DNA of 64,000 bases from Thalassotalea nanhaiensis (GTDB lineage Bacteria; Pseudomonadota; Gammaproteobacteria; Enterobacterales; Alteromonadaceae): NCBI RefSeq assembly GCF_031583575.1, contig NZ_CP134146.1:2852001-2916000 (forward strand). The letters are read 5' to 3'. Every line of letters begins with the position of its first letter. Positions within the stretch are counted from its first letter, which is position 1. Below the pieces are notes generated by a model. It searched no databases and was not told where the DNA came from. It saw nothing but the letters and a program-made list of their open reading frames with translations. Positions 25,514-35,900 of the stretch are shown here, piece after piece. Position numbers and translations under genes: made by a program.

Positions 25514-26512
25514 TTGAAAAACCTACTAGAACATATTAGCCGTTACCCATTAGTTTGGTTTTTATTGATTAACTTTGTAATTACATGGTGTGTGTGGCTT
25601 TTAGTGCCAACTTTCATGGGTAGTGACTGGACGCAGCAAAAGTTGATGGTTGCAGCTGGATTCGGTCCAGCTCCAGCCGCACTTATTATTACTTATGCGC
25701 AAGGCCATACTATTACAATAAACTCTAACCGATGGCGAGGATGGTTTTTTGCTGTGTTTGTTTTATTGTTCGGATTGAATGCTAGCTCAGTCCTTTATGG
25801 TGACGGTATCACTGCTGACATATTTGCTAAGGCTCATCCTTCTGATATTAGTTTGACTACATTGATAGTTTTGTTTTTATCTAGCGGAATTTGTGCTTTT
25901 GTCACAGCGTCGTTGGTATGTAATTCATCAAAAAATCTTAACTCTTTGGTGACTTGGCCAGCCAATAAATATTATTTACTAGTTGCCCTCTTATTACCTA
26001 CACTTTGGTGTGCCCTTGGCCTTGCAACTAACATTGTGACCGACACACCAGTTGTATGGTTCAGCAATGATGATTTAGAGACATTAGTTTGGCTGGGTTA
26101 CATTGTTCGTTCGTTCCTATTCACACTGTTAGTTGTCGCTATAGGTGAAGAAGCGGGCTGGCGTGGTTGGATGCTTCCTCATTTACAGCAACGATTTAGT
26201 CCATTAATGAGTACCGTCATTATAGGAGTCTGCTGGGGACTTTGGCATTGGCCACTTTATATGATTGGACAGTATCCCGATGAGCCAGTAATGGTTTTTG
26301 CTAAAGTTGGCGTGTGCATTATGCTTGGCGTGTTCTTTACCTGGTTGTACAACAGAAGTGGTGGAAATTTGTTACTGATGGTATTGCTTCATACCGCTCT
26401 AAATAATACAAATAGAATTATTCCAATGACCGAAAACGCTGGCTTATATTTATTATTAATATTTGTTGCCATGATTTACTTAGATAAAATGTGGAAAAAA
26501 CGACCGGATTAA
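25514..26512 (+). CDS. CPBP-family intramembrane metalloprotease (CAAX protease-like)
   Basis: The 332-residue protein starts at TTG just after the previous stop. It is a multi-pass membrane protein with the CPBP (Abi/Rce1-like) motifs: GEEAGWRGWMLP giving EExxxR, CWGLWHWPLY giving the W-x-x-WH motif, and LLHTALNN giving the third conserved histidine. All expected catalytic residues are present. Such proteins cleave prenylated or other membrane peptides, or act in bacteriocin self-immunity. It is third of the padR unit. Its substrate is unknown; no bacteriocin gene is seen nearby. Confidence 0.9.
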   Translation: MKNLLEHISRYPLVWFLLINFVITWCVWLLVPTFMGSDWTQQKLMVAAGFGPAPAALIITYAQGHTITINSNRWRGWFFAVFVLLFGLNASSVLYGDGITADIFAKAHPSDISLTTLIVLFLSSGICAFVTASLVCNSSKNLNSLVTWPANKYYLLVALLLPTLWCALGLATNIVTDTPVVWFSNDDLETLVWLGYIVRSFLFTLLVVAIGEEAGWRGWMLPHLQQRFSPLMSTVIIGVCWGLWHWPLYMIGQYPDEPVMVFAKVGVCIMLGVFFTWLYNRSGGNLLLMVLLHTALNNTNRIIPMTENAGLYLLLIFVAMIYLDKMWKKRPD

Positions 26513-26653
26513 GGTTACATTTCAAGGAACCTTGCTCATTTAGGCAAACTTCATATGGCTGTGAAATTTACCTAAACGCCACCGGAAGACTCCGAATCTT
26601 TCAGTTCGCTATGTTATGTCTTAGATTCACTCGACAGCTGAATTTAAACGAGC

Positions 26654-26669
26654 GGCTCTTTTAAGAGCC
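26654..26669 (+). terminator. Weak hairpin after the CPBP gene
   Basis: GGCTCTT pairs with AAGAGCC over a TT loop, followed by only TTT. It is 140 bp after the stop codon, so it may or may not terminate the padR unit. Confidence 0.35.
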
Positions 26670-26704
26670 TTTGAAGATGGTGTTACATATATTAGTAGAT
26701 GACT

Positions 26705-27259
26705 CTAAAATGTATAGTGTACTTCTAATTCAACCGATTGCATTTTAACATAATCCAAGTCAAATTCTTCGGCTCCTATTCTAAAGCCTAAGCTTTTAGT
26801 TACAATTACTTCTAAAGCAATCCCCGCGTACATCTTTTGGCCACTTCCTCCTTGAAGATCACTAAATTTAGTTAAGCCTGAATGGTTACTATTCCACCAA
26901 AAGCTACCGATTTTACCAACTAAATTTAGTTGTGAGGTTGAAATGAATGTTGGTACCCACGTTAAAGTAACAGAGGAAAGCTCATCATTAAAATTGTGAT
27001 CATGCTTTGATACATCCCAACTCCCATGATATTTTAATCCGCCCTCAAAACGCATCCATTCTGGGTAAGATTTATTATGGTAGCCAACAAAAAGACTTCC
27101 TGAGAGTTTATTGTCATCGTAATTAAAAGTTTGAGTTGCAGTCTCCCCTTCTCTCTCAAACTCTGTCCGCCCTAACCCTGCTCCGATATAGAAGTCAGCA
27201 TTAACAGTAGACGAAAACAATGAAAGTAAAATAAAAGTAGGTAGGTATTTTGATATCAT
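26705..27259 (-). CDS. Small outer-membrane beta-barrel protein
   Basis: The ATG used (184 residues) follows AAGGAT. The protein has a signal peptide cleaved near VNA (about residue 23). It continues with alternating strands (DFYIGAGLGRTEF, LSGSLFVGYHNK, FRIGAEEFDLDYVKM) and ends with VELEVHYTF, whose final phenylalanine is the outer-membrane barrel signal. The layout fits the eight-stranded OmpX/OmpA-like barrel family. It is transcribed alone, and no partner gene suggests a role. Probably a structural or adhesion-type outer-membrane protein; function unknown. Confidence 0.78.
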   Translation of the reverse strand: MISKYLPTFILLSLFSSTVNADFYIGAGLGRTEFEREGETATQTFNYDDNKLSGSLFVGYHNKSYPEWMRFEGGLKYHGSWDVSKHDHNFNDELSSVTLTWVPTFISTSQLNLVGKIGSFWWNSNHSGLTKFSDLQGGSGQKMYAGIALEVIVTKSLGFRIGAEEFDLDYVKMQSVELEVHYTF

Positions 27260-27369
27260 TTTCAATCCTTGAAGTTATTTATGTTTCCGATTATAAATAC
27301 GTAGATACATTAACCTTTTCAGCAACTTACATCAAGATTAAAATAAACTAAACCGTTTGTACAAATAAA

Positions 27370-27389
27370 AAACCGCCTTACGGCGGTTT
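27370..27389 (-). terminator. Terminator of the receptor-protease-Calx operon
   Basis: AAACCGCC and GGCGGTTT form a perfect 8-bp stem with TTAC loop and a T run on the minus strand, 26 bp after the Calx-beta gene stop. Confidence 0.9.
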
Positions 27390-27415
27390 CTAACAGGGTT
27401 ATAAAAACGTAAAGA

Positions 27416-29878
27416 TTAACGGTACTTACGTCTATAACCAGTATATGCCATTAGCAATAGGGCTAAAAACCCTAATGAACCACCAGTCGATTCTTCTTCA
27501 CGCTCAACAGCAGGTAATAAATTCACCGACACAACTTTGGCACCACTTAATTTATTACTGCTTAGTTCAACTGTAAAATTCAGCGCTTCGCTTGCATCAG
27601 CTACTCTGATTTTCTTAACTGTGATAGTTTTTTCAGTTTCCCCGGCCGCAAACATTACGCTGGCATTCGTTGCTACATAATGTGTTCCAGCAATTGCAGT
27701 GCCGTCAACGGTTTTGTAATTTACCAGAATTTCACCTTTGCTAGCGTCATCTCGAGTAAGCTTAATTGAAATATTTGATGCGTTATGATCAACATCCAGG
27801 CTCTCTGTAGCTACAGCTACAACACCTGTTGCCTGATCATCATCGCCAATGGTCACTTGCACGGTTTGAACATCGCCACTAACCTCTGTATCTAACTGGA
27901 TAGAAAAGGTGCGGTCAGTCAGATTAGGATAGTTGTCACTGATCAATGTTACAGAAATAACTTTTTCAGTTTCACCTTCAGCAAATACAACATGGCCATC
28001 AGTGCCTTCGAAATCACTTTCGGACTTAGCACTACCGTCAATCAATGAATACTTGATCATTTGGCTGCCTTCAAAATCACCACTACGCAGTAATTTTATT
28101 TCAGCAACTCCTGCAGATTCATCAACGATAACGGCACTTTGAGCGAAATTGAATGTACCAGGTTTAGCAGAATCATTGTCTTGAATGATCAATTGAGCCG
28201 TAGTGGTTCCAACAACATTTAAACGCTTAGGAAAATTAAGTGATAAGTCAATAATTGCACTTTCACGGTATACGTCATTATCTTTAATTCGAATTTCGAC
28301 TATCGCTTCACTTTCACCGGGAGCAAACTCTGCGCGTTTAAATTCAGGAATAAAATCGACCTTCTCAACCGCTGAATTGACATCACCTTTAGTGATGATC
28401 GCAACTTCAACACTAGCTTGTTCTGTCAAATCACCTTCTCGTATTAAAGTTACAATACCGTTATTAGCTTCACTAGTAATATAAACAACAGATTTAAATT
28501 TCACATCAGCTGTCGCTACCGGTGCATTTGCGTTATCAGCAATAGATGGCAACATTTCCAGTAATGCTCGACGGTTATTATTTTTCTCATCACCACATAC
28601 ATCACCTTTATAGCTTATGTCAGGTGATGACACTAAAGGTAAAGGCAGTGTTTCAACATCATTTGCGTCATAACGCACATTAAATAACGTTGCGTGACCG
28701 CCACACTTGCTGGCGTAGGCATAATCGGTTACGCCACCGTAATCTGTGCGTCTGTTTGCAGGCAACATAAGATTATTTTCATAATTTGAACGTGTTGGAC
28801 GTACAAAGTTGTGGGCAAAAAACCAGCGAGAAATCGAAAGGTTTCGACACTGATGTCTTACCCCACTTACCAAAGAACCATAAACCACATCATCACGGTC
28901 TTCTTCATCAATAAAGTGAACTTTTTCACCGATATCATCGATGGTAAATTCATTACGTGCGGTACCACATAACCAGCTAACACTGCTATTGACTAACATA
29001 GAGGTATAATCGGCACCAAAATCTTTAATGTACTCACGCATGGTTTCAGCACCATCTAAATCGCCATACATCCAGCTAAAGCCATTAGCAAGGTAAGTAT
29101 CTTTTACTTTGCTTTCATCTTCAAAAAAACGCCCGTCTTGACGTTCAATAAATAACGGATTTAAGTAATATCCTGAGCCACTGTTGTCTAAGATATCTTG
29201 CATTTGATAATGAAAGTATAAAATCGATGCGCGAGTTCCCAAGCGCTTGTATCGACCTTCTAGCGTGATGGTATGCGCATAACCTACATCGAGCACTGTA
29301 CTATTGTCTTTCGTGGCGATAGTTGGCAGTTCGCCCTCAATTAATATTTCGCCTTTTTTCGGATGTAAGAACGCCGAGTTAAACCACGCAGAACCCCCGA
29401 GCTCTGCAGTAGCCATAACGGTAAAAGACTCATGACCATTGGTGACATCACCAAACCAGCTATTAGCCGAGCCTTTAATCAAGCGTAACCAATCACCGTT
29501 ACTGTTTTCACCATAAAGGTGTAATAAACCGTAGTGATATTCAATACGAGTATTAAATTCAAAGGCTACATCATCAACGCTGAAGGTTAAACTACCCGCA
29601 CCTTGGGCCACATGGTCAGTGAAAAATTGCCCGGTAAGATCAAGCAGTTCAAACGCTGCAGTAGTGTTTTCCGTTTGTTCACCCTCTGCTTGCTCCAAAG
29701 GTGATTGCATATCACCTTGAAAAGATGAAAAATTATCAACTTCAGAATGACCTAAATCAGAATATTCAAAAGCAGGACTAATAATGTCATCGCTCTGTTC
29801 AGTTTCTGCCAATACAATATTTGGTTGATAGGCCAGCAATACTGATAAAGCAACGGCAGTTAAATTTGTGTATTTCAT
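27416..29878 (-). CDS. Secreted Calx-beta protein with unknown N-terminal domain and GlyGly-CTERM
   Basis: The 820-residue protein has a signal peptide (cleavage near VLAET, residue 24). Residues 60-440 form an unrecognised globular domain containing several cysteines, with HQCRNLSISRWFFAH and KCGGHATLFNVRYD segments. Then come three Calx-beta repeats (about 455-780), each with the PGE(S/T)-x-V-x-I pattern and DND or DDQ ends. The C-terminus (EESTGGSLGFLALLL, then YRRKYR) is a GlyGly-CTERM sorting tail. AGGAG lies before the ATG. It is last in an operon after the 2164-residue subtilase and a TonB receptor, and a terminator follows. Calx-beta domains bind calcium and mediate adhesion. The N-terminal domain's Cys and His residues could make it a papain- or transglutaminase-like enzyme, but this is uncertain. 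Confidence 0.8.
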   Translation of the reverse strand: MKYTNLTAVALSVLLAYQPNIVLAETEQSDDIISPAFEYSDLGHSEVDNFSSFQGDMQSPLEQAEGEQTENTTAAFELLDLTGQFFTDHVAQGAGSLTFSVDDVAFEFNTRIEYHYGLLHLYGENSNGDWLRLIKGSANSWFGDVTNGHESFTVMATAELGGSAWFNSAFLHPKKGEILIEGELPTIATKDNSTVLDVGYAHTITLEGRYKRLGTRASILYFHYQMQDILDNSGSGYYLNPLFIERQDGRFFEDESKVKDTYLANGFSWMYGDLDGAETMREYIKDFGADYTSMLVNSSVSWLCGTARNEFTIDDIGEKVHFIDEEDRDDVVYGSLVSGVRHQCRNLSISRWFFAHNFVRPTRSNYENNLMLPANRRTDYGGVTDYAYASKCGGHATLFNVRYDANDVETLPLPLVSSPDISYKGDVCGDEKNNNRRALLEMLPSIADNANAPVATADVKFKSVVYITSEANNGIVTLIREGDLTEQASVEVAIITKGDVNSAVEKVDFIPEFKRAEFAPGESEAIVEIRIKDNDVYRESAIIDLSLNFPKRLNVVGTTTAQLIIQDNDSAKPGTFNFAQSAVIVDESAGVAEIKLLRSGDFEGSQMIKYSLIDGSAKSESDFEGTDGHVVFAEGETEKVISVTLISDNYPNLTDRTFSIQLDTEVSGDVQTVQVTIGDDDQATGVVAVATESLDVDHNASNISIKLTRDDASKGEILVNYKTVDGTAIAGTHYVATNASVMFAAGETEKTITVKKIRVADASEALNFTVELSSNKLSGAKVVSVNLLPAVEREEESTGGSLGFLALLLMAYTGYRRKYR

Positions 29879-29892
29879 ATTATTCTCCTAGA

Positions 29893-29916
29893 TGGGCAAC
29901 CTGTTAAGGTTGCCCA
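29893..29916 (-). other. Intercistronic hairpin between subtilase and Calx-beta genes
   Basis: A perfect 10-bp stem (TGGGCAACCT and complement) with loop GTTA lies between the subtilase stop and the ribosome binding site of the next gene. No T run follows, so it may be a processing or pausing element that sets the ratio of the two products. Confidence 0.7.
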
Positions 29917-29922
29917 ATAGCT

Positions 29923-32900
29923 TTAGCCGTTAACTTTGCGAAATTTGAAGCCTGAAAAACAAGCCAACATTAATAAGAACAATCCAAAGCTACCACCAGA
30001 AGAACCATCATCACTTTCTGCTTCAACAACTTCTTCAGCATTTGCTTCTTCATCAGTATCGTTAACAGTGCTACATGCAGAACCACTGAAGCCTGCTGAT
30101 GCTAGCACCTGTACTTCAATGTTTTTTCTAGCAACATCAGTTTCATTGTTGTTATCGCTAACTTCAATTGTCACAGTTGTATCACCAGTAAAGCTACAAT
30201 TTGCATCGATGGTTAACTGTGCGCCAGGCTCATTACCATTCACAAACACATTTAAATTATCGCTATAAGCATTCACTGTATTGGCTGTTAAGTTAGAGTC
30301 AGCATAATAAACAGGTACAGTTACTGATTTACCCTGCTCAACAATCACCTTGCTAAAATTGCCAATAGTAATTTGGCTCGGTACCGATATTGTATGAGTA
30401 GCTTCTTGTACATCGGCATCAACACTCTTAATGATTTCAATGTCTAGCTCTTGGCCTGAACTTTGATCGTCAACTCTAAGCCAGAATGAGAAATTTGAAG
30501 CACTATAGTCTGGGCCGTAATAGTCATAACAAACCACTAAATCGTCATGCAATACTTCTTCAATATTGTTGTGAGCAAAAAACTCGCGGCGAGGAGGCTT
30601 AATTAAACCAAAGAACCATCTGTCAGACTCAAGGCCTTGGAAACCAACAGTATCTTGTCTTCCCCAGCCTTCATCAGGTGCCATCATGTCAAGATTGTCA
30701 TAGGCATAGATAATTTCGAAAGCGCCAGGGTAGTTAACATTTTTAAGGTCAAACCAAGCTTGGAAGTCCATGCTATCATCAAGACGCTCACCAGCATTTA
30801 CAGAATGAACATTGTCCCACTCAACTAATGTTTTCCACTCAACGCCGTCAGCAAACAATGACATAGTCATACCTTCAACATTGTTAACACTCTCGCCAAT
30901 AGTTAAATCACGTGAGCCCTTTAACGTTACTGTTTGGTCGTACTTAACGCCTTTACGCATTAATGGTGCAATTAAGATCTCATTTTGTGGCCAAATATTA
31001 GGTCCAAAGAACTTAGTCTCTTGACGGTGCCCCATACCTGCAGAAATATAACCACGTGGCGACACTTTAAACTCGGTATGACTACGTGGACCGCCATATA
31101 AGTTCATGTCAAAACCGTAGCTACCAAACGAGTACAAGCGCTCTAAATCAAAGTAGGTATCTTCATCAGTCATAGTTCTAGCGTAAGCTGGGTTTAGTTT
31201 TACTAAATCTACATAACCACCATTTGAGCTCGAACCATCATAATAATTACCTACCGCAGGAGTACGACACATAGGGTTGTAGTTATGCGTATTATCAAGC
31301 ACATATGGATGACTGGCATTTTTAGGATCTTCTGGGTCTATATTAGTACTCATAATGTAACCTTTACCCAAACGATGCGTATTAGGTTGGTACATACTTA
31401 ACTTAACGCCAGATGCATTTTCCAGTTCTTCGTAGCCGGTAACAAAACGAGGGTCACCACTGATTGCGCCACGAACATAACTTACCCCTTCAGGTAAATT
31501 AACAGTGAATTCAACCGGACGGTTATAGCCTGAATGGTTAGCAGCAACATCAACGTCTACTCTTACATAAGCGCCCGGCGATGCCATGTCACGAGAGAAT
31601 TCAAGTTCAATCGGGTTAGCGTGACGGTATAAACGAATTGGCACGGTGCCCATATCAGCAGCAATTGCATGTTCGTTAGAGAACAATTCAGCAACTGCAT
31701 AACTAGCTTCATTTTCTTTCATCGGCACACTGTAAACCAGATCCATCTGCAATAAATCTTGCGCAGGGTTTACTGTCATAGGAGCATCTAAAATAATGTG
31801 TGAAGACTCTTGATCCGCAACAAGTGACACTGCGTAATCGTAAGTATCAAGGATCCATTCGCCAGCACGAGATTCAGTATCATTAGTGTTTTGCAACAAA
31901 ATCCAATACTTACCCGGTTGAGGGTCCATTACATAACACTTGTTTACTAACTTTTCAGCCTGTGAAACACACGTTCCTTCAAACAAAAAGTTTAGCTCAC
32001 CAGGAGCAACAATATCTCTACCAACAACCATCATTAGCGTACCTGAATGGGCTTGCAATTCTGGTAATGCATTAGCATTAGTCTCAACTTTACGTAAAGT
32101 ATCAACTGCAAGCATTTTAGTTCCTTCAGGTACATCAACCCATAGTACTTTTGCCGACGGTTCTTTATGAGCAGTAGCAAAGTCAAAGCTTAAACGCGAT
32201 TGGTCAATCGGCAATTCAACACGACCAATCCAAGTTTGACCATAGCCTTGTGATGAGTCTAGTTCAACAACACCTGAAGAAGACTTAACAAGGTTACCCT
32301 CACTATCTTGATCAATATATTGCACATTATTTTGATGATAAACCCTTGCACTAAGAGTATCTGTAGACATTGCCGGACGGCTTAAGTCAATTGGCGAACG
32401 ACCAGTATCTGCATTTACATTGGCTTCAACAAGCGTTGGCAGGTAATCAGAGTTTAACGAAACACCTACAGGTAAACGAAGCTCTGGAATACTTGGATCG
32501 TTAGCAGTAATGCTTACTTCGCCACCAGTATAACCTGTGCCGTTGATAATATTTTCATATTGATCCTGAGCAACACTGCGGTCAATTTTTGCAGTAAACA
32601 TTACTGTAACTGACTCACCTACAGCAAGAGTAAAGCTATCAACTGATGATTTAATCGAAACCGCAGCTTCAAATTGATCAATATTAACGTTATAAGTCCC
32701 AGCTTTTTTCGCTTTGAATGTTCTTAACCAAGTACAAGTCTCTGGACAGCTGCCATCAAATAAGTAAGGCATATTTAATTGACGAACATCACCGCCTTCA
32801 TTCGGGCTAGCCGCTAGCATGTTCTCAAGAGTTTCATCTAATACTAAACCAGTATTAATTGCAGCTTTTAAATCGATTAAACCAGTACCTACATGCCAAG

Positions 32901-35900
32901 AATTAACATTTACTACTTCTTGGTATATAGCTTGTTCAATCATAACTAGCTCACCATCTTCGTAGATAAGTTCGCCGTTTTCATCTGTTGCTGGAATTAG
33001 CATTGAGATTTTACGATGATCAGGATTATCGGCATCATAATACTCTTCAGTGATATAACGCGTAGTATAACGAACTGGCGATGCTGTCATTGTCATTGCA
33101 GATTCACGCTCTGACTCGCTCCAGTTAGGACGTAGCTGTTTAAACAGTGCCATAGAGCCCGCAACCACAGGAGTTGCCATAGAGGTTCCGTTACTAAATG
33201 CAAAGTCAGCTGAATTCCAACCTTTATCAAGCACAGTATTATCAGACCATGCTGCATAAATATGAACACCAGGGGCCATTACTTGCACCGGCATTATATC
33301 TTCTACGTAATAGTGAGGACCCTTTGACGTAAAGTTCGCTAACGTATGATCGATATTGTCACTATCTTCCTGTGCTTTAACAATCTCCACAAAATCAGAG
33401 TTGATTGAAAGTTTTCGTTCACGCTTTAACTCCGCCAGGCTTGATGGCGTATTTAAAGGAGCAGCAGGATCAATACTACTAAAGAATGGTGAAAAGTCTT
33501 TCAGCCAAGATTCATTACGTACGTTTACAAACGGAATGTCTGCCGGGAAGTTGTATAAACTACCGTAAGTAGGATCATCATTGTAAACTACAATAGAGGC
33601 ATTGAGATCGGCGCGAGTATCACCTCGTCCAGCTTTTAACGCATCACGTTTGGCAACTTCAACTACATTTTCAGCTTTTTGTTGAAAATCTATGTTATTA
33701 CCGTTACCACGAGCACAAAATACAATAGCATTATCAAAATTAAATGGTTTAGTGATATCGTTAGGATCACGCCACTCTTCAAGGTTTTCACAATACTTAT
33801 CACCTTCGAACACGCGCATTTCTGGTGCTTGACCATTCGCCGTAGCTTGAATTGATGATTGCCCTGAAACTTCAGCAGTAGTCGATTGATAAATCGGTGC
33901 TTTATAGTCAGTGATCACCGGACGTGAACTTACTACACCAAATGAATTTGTTACGGCACCAGGCCCTGTACTGTTGCCATAACGAGCATCATAATTTTCA
34001 TAATCACGATCGGCAGGAGCACGCACACGACACTGACCTAAGGTAGGCTGATCAATAGTAGAGTTTTCACCGTCACCATCTCTATCTTCTGGTACACAAT
34101 TCTCTTCTTCAGAATCTTTACATGTATCACCATCATGATAAACAATGGTGTATTTGTTATTCCAAGTTAAGCCGTTATTAAATTCTGTTTCCATATACGG
34201 CTCAACACCGTATGCACAAACAATACCTTTAGAGTTACCTAATCGACCACGATAATTTGGATGTACATCATCGTATTCAAGTTCAGGACAGTAAAAACGT
34301 TGGGCCCGTTTTTGTTCAAGAGGTGATGGTTCACCCGTATTCGGCGAAACAATATCCGTTAACGTTGGGAAAATAGCGTCGTCATTTGCTAAACAAATTG
34401 ACTCACGCGTGGTGTAGTTTTTAGGAACATCGCGGTTAATATCCAAACAGCCCCAATCTCTACCAGAACCTGCCTCTTCCTGACTTACCCATTCAGTACC
34501 AATTAAACAGTTTGATGGATCGTGTTGATCGCCAATGTCTACATTACCAAAACTGTCACACTGCTTAGTATCAGGGTCACGAAATTCATCTTCGCTACAT
34601 TCAAGATAACAAAGGTCATCTTCGAGCATTTCAAAGCCAGCCTTACAAACAAGCCCTTCTGTACAGTCATCTTCAACACAGGCTCCCATATATTCAGCAA
34701 GAACTGCATCACCATCAAAATGATCCCCAGAAATATTAAACCAGCGGTTCGATAGTGTTAATGGATAATCTACGCCATCAATACTAGCATTCAAATCTGC
34801 GCCAGTTGACATATTTTCGGCATTTGTTCGGCTTTCGCGACGGTTAGTTTGAGTAGCACCTACAGTTAAAATCCATGGTGCTGAGTTTTTCACAGTTCCA
34901 GCATAACCTGAGTTACCCGCTGATACGGCAATATGCATCCCTGATTCACGTGCAGATAAAAACGCTTGACCAATAGGGTGTTCCCAGGCATTAAATGGGC
35001 TACCACCTAATGACCAGTTTAGTGAGTCAACACCATCTTCAATGGCGTCTTCAAGCGCTTCAATCATTACATCACCCAAACAGCCGGCATAACCAGAGTT
35101 CGAGTTAGCAGAAATACAAACTTGATACATGATCACATTGGCACGCGGTGCTACACCACTAATATCACCAATTGGTTCACGGCTGGCTTCAACGCCAGGG
35201 CCGTCAATTTCACGATATAAATGTTTTACGTCTTTAATGGCGTTACCAGCAGCAGTACCTGCGGTGTGCGAACCATGTCCGGCATGATCTTCACCAACTG
35301 GAGGAACAGCATATAATCGACCATTTTCCTGATGCAAGTCATTAGCAGTTAAACCTTTTTCGAACATCTTATCGATAAGGGCAGTTTTTGAATATTGATC
35401 GGTAATACGATTGTATGAACGCACACCAATCAACTTGTCGTTACACATATGTTCAAAGCCGCGCTTTAAACAATCACCTACATAATTACCGTCACCAAAC
35501 GGGTTGATATGATCGTATAGATCATCCGTTACCCAAGTAATGTTGCTATCATCGGTATAAGTGCTATTACCACCAAAATCGTGGAAAGACGGATGATCGG
35601 AATTAATACCGGTATCTGCTACACCAACAATGATGCCTTCACCTTTGGCACCTAAATCCCAAAAGTGATGTGAATTGATAATGTCGTGCGCACCTGCCAC
35701 TTCATTTTTCGCATCTACCAAAGTTTGTATAGAATAGCTTTCTACACGGTGAATGCTTTTAACGGCAGTTAGTTCAGCAAGCTTAATCGCCTGCTCTTGC
35801 GTCATAGCCGTGGTAAAAGCATTTACGGCAACATCATATTGAGTTATTGCCGAAATATTAAAGCCAAAATTGTTTGCTTCACTAATAAAGAACTCTTGCT

